Positions 59,417-64,000 of a DNA stretch of 64,000 nucleotides are shown here, piece by piece. The notes under the pieces were generated by a model. The model did not search any database. It saw nothing but the letters and a program-made list of their open reading frames with translations, and was not told where the DNA came from. Location: contig MEPP01000021.1 of the NCBI GenBank assembly GCA_001769855.1, positions 186,001-250,000 on the forward strand, read 5' to 3'. This DNA is from Bdellovibrionales bacterium GWA2_49_15. GTDB taxonomy: Bacteria; Bdellovibrionota; Bacteriovoracia; Bacteriovoracales; Bacteriovoracaceae. The position numbers and the translations under genes were made by a program. Numbering within the stretch: position 1 is the stretch's first letter; each line of letters opens with the position of its first letter.

Positions 59417-60604
59417 GTGAATCTTAGTCTACGTGGGCGAGTCGTTTTGAGTTTTATTGTGGCCAATATCGTGGTTCTGGTATTGTCGGGTACCGTCTTT
59501 CATTTTCTCAATTCCTTAAATAAGGGAATTGAGGTCATCACCGTAAGTTCCAATCGTGCCACCTTACTCACCGACGAAATTAGAATCTCGGCCGTCACCA
59601 TTTTGAAAAAACAGCGCGAAATTCTCTCCGCCGGCCCAAGCCCCGAGCGGGTCAGCAAAATAGTGACTTTGTGTGAAAGTTTTATCTCCCAACTTAACTC
59701 TCTGGATGCGCTCTACCACGACGCTGAGGTTCAGCGCATCGTGGCCCAGATGATTTCCTATGTAGATTCTCTGAAGCTGGTGCTTAACAAGGCGGCATTT
59801 TACGGCCGCGACAATGTGGGCATGTCGTCGATCGCCGACCTGGCGGATAAGATTCTGGATTCCTTTTCTGAGCTGCAAGATGCGCAGCTGGGAAAGGCGA
59901 TTGAACGGGACAAAAGTATTAAAAAAATCATTAACGAAACCAAGCGCAATATGATGATCACATTGATCATCGGATTCCTGGGGACGATTGTTCTCGGCTT
60001 GGTGGTGCCCACCAAGATCGCCCTGCCCTTTAAAAAAATCAAAGATGCCATTCGCGAACTTCAGGATTGCAACTTTGACGTCAGTATCTACTACAATCAG
60101 GATGACGAGATCGGCGAGCTGGCGCGTGAAATGAATAAAATGATCAGGTCGTTTAAAACCTTTGATGATCTTCGGGCCGACCGCGTGGCCATTGAGCTTC
60201 GCAAATTTGATTCCCTGGCCAATTTAGTAAAAAAACCGATTCTCATTGCCGATGCGGCAGGCAAGCTGATGTACATGAATAACTGGCTTTACTCTCTCTT
60301 AAAAGTTCAGTCTGAGGACGTCATTGGCAAGCTAATGCAGGAAACAGTCATCCCCGCTTCCATCACGGAAACCTATGACTTGGCGATTAAGCGCCGTTCA
60401 AAAATAGAGAATGCCGAAATCATCATAAAATCCCGGCCGACTGAAGAAATCATCGAGGTGGCTGAGGGCGATGTGTCAAAAGGGGTTGAGTCTCACGAAG
60501 AAGAGGTGGTCTATAAGGGATTTGCCAACGTCATTCCAATACGCGGAAAAGAAAGTTCCCTTGATTATTACCTTATGGTAGTGTCCACCGAAGCTTTTAT
60601 CTAA
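59417..60604 (+). CDS. Membrane HAMP-PAS sensor protein without output domain
   Basis: 395 residues from a GTG with AGGAGG upstream. A helix at about 8-30 and a second at about 180-200 flank a helical periplasmic domain of about 150 residues. HAMP follows (about 200-255: KIALPFKKIKDAIRELQ, DEIGELAREMNKM). A PAS-like domain (about 265-395: LVKKPILIADAAGKLMYMN) ends the protein. There is no kinase, cyclase, GGDEF or methyl-accepting domain, so the output must be by contact with another protein. It sits between ktrA and lepA, 22 and 27 bases away. Confidence 0.8.
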   Translation: MNLSLRGRVVLSFIVANIVVLVLSGTVFHFLNSLNKGIEVITVSSNRATLLTDEIRISAVTILKKQREILSAGPSPERVSKIVTLCESFISQLNSLDALYHDAEVQRIVAQMISYVDSLKLVLNKAAFYGRDNVGMSSIADLADKILDSFSELQDAQLGKAIERDKSIKKIINETKRNMMITLIIGFLGTIVLGLVVPTKIALPFKKIKDAIRELQDCNFDVSIYYNQDDEIGELAREMNKMIRSFKTFDDLRADRVAIELRKFDSLANLVKKPILIADAAGKLMYMNNWLYSLLKVQSEDVIGKLMQETVIPASITETYDLAIKRRSKIENAEIIIKSRPTEEIIEVAEGDVSKGVESHEEEVVYKGFANVIPIRGKESSLDYYLMVVSTEAFI

Positions 60605-60631
60605 CCACCAAGAAGATTTCAAAATAAGACG

Positions 60632-62434
60632 ATGGATCAAGCGTTAATACGGAATTTTTCCATAATTGCCCATATCGACCATGGTAAATCGACCCTGGCC
60701 GATCGTATTCTAGAGATGACCAATTCTATTGCTAAGCGTGAAATGCAGGATCGTCTTCTCGATAATATGGATTTAGAGCGAGAGCGGGGTATTACGATCA
60801 AGGCCCAGACTGTGCGGCTCATGTACAAGGCCCAGGACGGAATAACCTATCAGTTTAATCTCATCGATACCCCGGGACATGTGGATTTTGCCTACGAAGT
60901 CAGTCGCTCACTTGCCTCCTGCGACGGTGCCCTGCTGGTGGTGGATGCCTCTCAAGGCGTAGAGGCCCAGACCTTGGCCAATGTGTATATGGCACTGGAA
61001 AATGATTTAGAAGTTGTGCCTGTCATTAATAAGATAGATCTCCCTCACGCCGATGTGGAAAAGGCCCGCAAAGAAATTGAGGAAATTATCGGACTGGATG
61101 CCCATGACGCTTCCTTGGTCTCGGCCAAGTCCGGAATAGGTGTGGATCAGCTCCTCGAGGCGATTGTCAAAAAAATCCCGCCGCCCAAAGGCCGCGATCA
61201 ACATCCACTCCAGGCCTTGATTTTTGATTCCTGGTTTGATGCTTATCAAGGCGTGGTCATTTTAGTCCGAATTGTCGAAGGGTGTGTGAAGAAAAAAGAT
61301 ATGATTTACCTCAAACACTCCAGCCATCAGTTTGAGGTCATAAAATTGGGTGTGAATTCGCCCTTTTTTACCGAGATCGATGAATTGCATGCCGGTGAAG
61401 TAGGGATGTTGATCTGCGGAATTAAAAATCTTCGGGATGTGAAAATTGGCGATACGGTCGTGCATGCCTCGCAAATCGCGACTCCCAATTTACCCGGTTA
61501 CAAAGAAGTCAAGCCGATGGTTTTTTGCGGAATTTTTCCCGTGGAATCGACTGACTATGAAAATTTAAAACACTCATTAGAGAAGTTGGCCCTCAATGAT
61601 TCTTCCTTCACTTATGAACCCGAAACTTCCACCGCCCTAGGTTTTGGATATAGCTGCGGATTCTTGGGCCTCCTGCACATGAATATTATCCAAGAAAGGC
61701 TTGAGCGCCATTATGGAATGAATCTCATTTGCACGGCACCTTCCTGTAACTACAAGGTGCTTTTGAGTAATGGTAAAGAGGTCATGATCCACAATCCGTC
61801 GGACATGCCGGACCCCGGTAGCTTTCTTGAGATTCAGGAGCCTATTGTCGCCGTTTCCATCCATGTTCCCAATGAGTATGTCGGTAAAATTATCAAGCTG
61901 TGCGAAGATCGTCGTGGAGTGCAAACAGATTTGAAATATATCACTCAAGATCGCGTCCAAATTTTTTATGATCTTCCCCTCAGTGAAATCGTCTATGACT
62001 TTTATGATAAGTTAAAAGGCCAGACCCGCGGATATGCCAGTATGGATTATGAATTTACCGGTTACAAGGCAGCCGATCTGGTTAAGCTAGATGTCCTACT
62101 CAATGGTGATCCTGTGGATGCGTTGTCCCTCGTCTGTCACCGATCAAATTCCTTTTTCAAGGGCCGCGCCTTGGTGCAAAGGCTGCAAAAAAGTATCGAT
62201 CGCCAGCAGTTTGATATCGCCATTCAGGCGGCCATCGGGGCCAAGATTTTGGCCCGTGAAACGGTCAAGGCCTTGCGTAAAAATGTTCTGGCAAAATGTT
62301 ACGGCGGTGATATCAGTCGAAAGCGTAAGTTGCTTGAGAAACAGAAAGAAGGAAAAAAACGCATGAAGATGGTGGGAACGGTTGAAGTTCCCCAGGAAGC
62401 ATTTCTGGCGGTCCTAAAGATTGATGAGGATTGA
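60632..62434 (+). CDS. lepA: Elongation factor 4 (LepA)
   Basis: 600 residues, the standard length. GTPase motifs: AHIDHGKST (G1), RGITIKAQ (G2), DTPGHVDF (G3), NKIDLP (G4) and SAKSG (G5). LepA-specific features are present: the [18 protein letters not shown] segment, the C-terminal domain with [16 protein letters not shown], and the closing basic region [21 protein letters not shown]. It acts on ribosomes, aiding initiation or back-translocation, and is reported to matter most at high ionic strength. Here it lies inside a potassium-uptake gene run. Confidence 0.98.
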   Translation: MDQALIRNFSIIAHIDHGKSTLADRILEMTNSIAKREMQDRLLDNMDLERERGITIKAQTVRLMYKAQDGITYQFNLIDTPGHVDFAYEVSRSLASCDGALLVVDASQGVEAQTLANVYMALENDLEVVPVINKIDLPHADVEKARKEIEEIIGLDAHDASLVSAKSGIGVDQLLEAIVKKIPPPKGRDQHPLQALIFDSWFDAYQGVVILVRIVEGCVKKKDMIYLKHSSHQFEVIKLGVNSPFFTEIDELHAGEVGMLICGIKNLRDVKIGDTVVHASQIATPNLPGYKEVKPMVFCGIFPVESTDYENLKHSLEKLALNDSSFTYEPETSTALGFGYSCGFLGLLHMNIIQERLERHYGMNLICTAPSCNYKVLLSNGKEVMIHNPSDMPDPGSFLEIQEPIVAVSIHVPNEYVGKIIKLCEDRRGVQTDLKYITQDRVQIFYDLPLSEIVYDFYDKLKGQTRGYASMDYEFTGYKAADLVKLDVLLNGDPVDALSLVCHRSNSFFKGRALVQRLQKSIDRQQFDIAIQAAIGAKILARETVKALRKNVLAKCYGGDISRKRKLLEKQKEGKKRMKMVGTVEVPQEAFLAVLKIDED

Positions 62435-62466
62435 TGAGTCCGGATGTTTGATAGTCGGAGGGAGCA

Positions 62467-63096
62467 ATGGCGGAAATTTTCGAACATCTTGAGAAGGCCT
62501 TGAAGGAATATTCCAGTGGGGACTTTTATCCCATGGTGCTTGAGGCCAAAAAAGAGTACACCATTCTGACCGGACAAATTAACGATGATGATGATGATTA
62601 TGAAAACCGTGTTAACGCTTTTAATGACTGGTATGTCCTGCAATATATAATTCCCGAGTTTAAGTTTACCGTAATCGAAGAGTATGCCCGCAAGCATGGG
62701 CTGCCGGATGAATTGGTTAAGGCCTATACCAATATCAACCATTCTCTTTTTCAATACGGTGGTGAAACCTTTAAGAAGGTGAAGGTCGTCAAAGATTATT
62801 TACATCATGGACATAAACTTACCTTATCCAATGACAGCCCGACCCCCGGACTCCTGAAGGGGGATTTATTTACCGGAAGATTGTTGGATTATAAGGGGGA
62901 GCGCTTCCTGCTCAGCGGTTTATGTATTTTGCCGAAGGAAATGGTGGGCCAGCTCGTCAGTGAGGCGCGCAAGGTGCAGCGAACCGGAAGCAGAGAGTTC
63001 GAAACTAATTTTCTCATGAAGCTGGAATATTTCAAAACGAAATGGACGCGTTACTCGCACCTGCCACCCGAGCGTATTTTTCAATTCATGGGATAA
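62467..63096 (+). CDS. Unknown cytoplasmic protein
   Basis: 209 residues, preceded by GGAGGGAG. Two regions are seen: a helical N-terminal part with an acidic stretch (INDDDDDYENRVNAFNDWY, about 37-55), and a C-terminal beta-containing part (about 115-165: LLKGDLFTGRLLDYKGERF) that resembles a PilZ-like or small barrel strand pattern without its motifs. It lacks a signal peptide. It follows lepA by 32 bases and precedes the next gene by 3, so it belongs to the same transcript. No family recognised. Confidence 0.6.
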   Translation: MAEIFEHLEKALKEYSSGDFYPMVLEAKKEYTILTGQINDDDDDYENRVNAFNDWYVLQYIIPEFKFTVIEEYARKHGLPDELVKAYTNINHSLFQYGGETFKKVKVVKDYLHHGHKLTLSNDSPTPGLLKGDLFTGRLLDYKGERFLLSGLCILPKEMVGQLVSEARKVQRTGSREFETNFLMKLEYFKTKWTRYSHLPPERIFQFMG

Positions 63097-63099
63097 GTG

Positions 63100-64000
63100 A
63101 TGGTGCGACTGTTCGGTTTTACCCTTCTAAGAAATGGCATTAAATACGATTACTCATTTCGAGAGTCACTTGGCTCACTTGCCTCTGTCTGTGAAAAAAC
63201 CTATCTGGCACTCGGGGCCAGTGAGGACGGTACTGAAGATGCCGTAGGTCAGCTGGGGGGAATCGAGATCATACCCACTGTTTGGGATGAAAAATCGCGG
63301 CAGGGCGGGGTCATCTTGTCGGAGCAAACCAACATCGCCCTTAACCATCTGCGCACGCGGGAGAAGACGACGCCCGAGGCCTGGGGTTTTTATCTTCAGG
63401 CCGATGAAGTTCTGCATGAAGACGATTTTGCTCTGATTCGTTCCGATCTGGAAAAGGCCCATGCAGAGGGGGCAGATGCGGTGGCCTTTCGCTATTTGCA
63501 TTTTTGGCAAACTCACCGACAACTGGCGATCAATAAAAAATGGTACCCGCAAGAGATTCGCGCCATCAAGCTGGATTCGGCCCTGGAGAGCTGGGGGGAT
63601 GCCCAGGGTTTTCGTCCGGCGCAAAAAATTTTTTACTCTGATGCTCGGATTTTTCATTATGGTCATGTGCGCGAAGCCGAGTCCTATAAGATTAAGAAGC
63701 AGGATATTTTGAAGCTGTATCATAGCGACAGTCGGCTGCCCAAATATCAGAAACGCGAGAAACGTTTTGATGCCATCACTGAGGTCATCGCTTATCTTGG
63801 CACGCACCCCAAATTTATGAAGGAACGGATCATTAGATTGGAAAATTTTTGGATTCCAGAAAAACAATCCCGAATTTTTATTGCAGCCAACCCCGCTCTC
63901 TTTTCATCCAAACTTGTGTCTCAAATCTTGGTCGAGCAAATAGAATGGTGTTCAAATCCATGGAAAATCCCGCTCAAAGAGTGGAGCAAGGTCATCATTC
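63100..64000 (+). CDS. Glycosyltransferase-like protein, partial
   Basis: From the ATG at 63100 the frame is open to the right edge: 300 residues, C-terminus missing. The start lies 3 bases after the preceding stop. The N-terminal part has the shape of a GT2-type Rossmann start without a classical signal (VRLFGFTLLRNGIKYDYSF, then SLASVCEKTYLALGASEDGT). The phrase GFYLQADEVLHEDDF (about 91-105) matches the acidic metal/nucleotide motif of a family of bacterial glycosyltransferases. YGHVRE and WYPQEIRAIK follow. It probably transfers a sugar to a surface glycan. The 230-residue minus-strand frame over the same region is an artefact. Confidence 0.7.
   Translation, partial: MVRLFGFTLLRNGIKYDYSFRESLGSLASVCEKTYLALGASEDGTEDAVGQLGGIEIIPTVWDEKSRQGGVILSEQTNIALNHLRTREKTTPEAWGFYLQADEVLHEDDFALIRSDLEKAHAEGADAVAFRYLHFWQTHRQLAINKKWYPQEIRAIKLDSALESWGDAQGFRPAQKIFYSDARIFHYGHVREAESYKIKKQDILKLYHSDSRLPKYQKREKRFDAITEVIAYLGTHPKFMKERIIRLENFWIPEKQSRIFIAANPALFSSKLVSQILVEQIEWCSNPWKIPLKEWSKVII

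Noticed and set aside
63175..63867. 230-codon open frame on the minus strand
   Set aside because: It is antisense to the plus-strand gene from 63100 that runs off the edge. That gene starts 3 bases after its neighbour and has a glycosyltransferase-like motif; the minus frame has no ribosome-binding site or recognisable protein.
1..64000. tRNA, rRNA, CRISPR arrays, prophage genes and insertion sequences other than the RAYT unit
   Set aside because: None was seen on reading both strands; no tRNA T-loop signature outside coding regions and no regularly spaced repeats.

Overview
The window reads as a chromosomal segment of a Gram-negative, diderm, probably motile bacterium. The best fit is Bdellovibrionota (Bdellovibrio-like organisms) or a neighbouring deltaproteobacterial lineage. 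This is inference, because there is no rRNA in the window. The support is an intermediate GC content; LptF, Lgt, lipoproteins and many predicted outer-membrane barrels; many secreted proteins with no recognisable family; three unrelated secreted zinc metallopeptidases; two peptidoglycan hydrolases (MepA-like and MltD-like); and short operons separated by small gaps. No tRNA, rRNA, CRISPR array or prophage was seen, and no gap between genes exceeds about 230 bases.

1-9.3 kb is a signalling block. It holds a partial HisKA_3 kinase on the minus strand; a coupled chain of membrane kinase, Rcp1-like receiver and receiver-PAS-kinase; a Crp/Fnr regulator; an NhaR-like LysR regulator; and a 1045-residue hybrid kinase. 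A bipartite sequence motif is repeated in the two intergenic regions of this block. 9.3-23.6 kb encodes exported proteins: a membrane/beta-propeller fusion, a metzincin-like protease with an overlapping partner, a six-hairpin glycosidase next to a GH31 alpha-glucosidase with a starch-binding-like tail, and several exported unknowns. 23.6-35.7 kb continues with an RCC1-repeat lipoprotein, a four-gene envelope operon led by a cysteine-rich Sel1-repeat protein, a gluzincin-like protease, and a very large exported membrane protein.

35.7-45.2 kb mixes regulation and housekeeping: a YcgR-like PilZ protein behind a convincing sigma-54 promoter, an M42 aminopeptidase, an RRM RNA-binding protein whose leader can form a long stem beside its ribosome-binding site, glutathione peroxidase, BioY, a DTW-domain tRNA enzyme, an operon of two small exported proteins plus a matrixin-like protease, a hemolysin III homologue, MepA and Lgt. 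45.4-50.6 kb has an MltD-like transglycosylase, a degenerate flavoprotein-like protein, a major porin-like barrel, and a REP-associated (Y1) transposase bounded by perfect 13-bp inverted repeats, next to pepA-trmL.

52-57 kb has LptF, RodZ, a PilF-like lipoprotein and an RNA methyltransferase. 56.9 kb to the right edge is a tightly spaced run: ktrB, ktrA, a HAMP-PAS membrane protein, lepA, an unknown gene, and a glycosyltransferase-like gene cut by the window edge. The observations most worth following are the ktr-lepA linkage, the sigma-54/PilZ unit, the structured leader of the RRM gene, the RAYT element with a possible related repeat at 21.8 kb, the repeated signalling motif, and the protease/partner operons.
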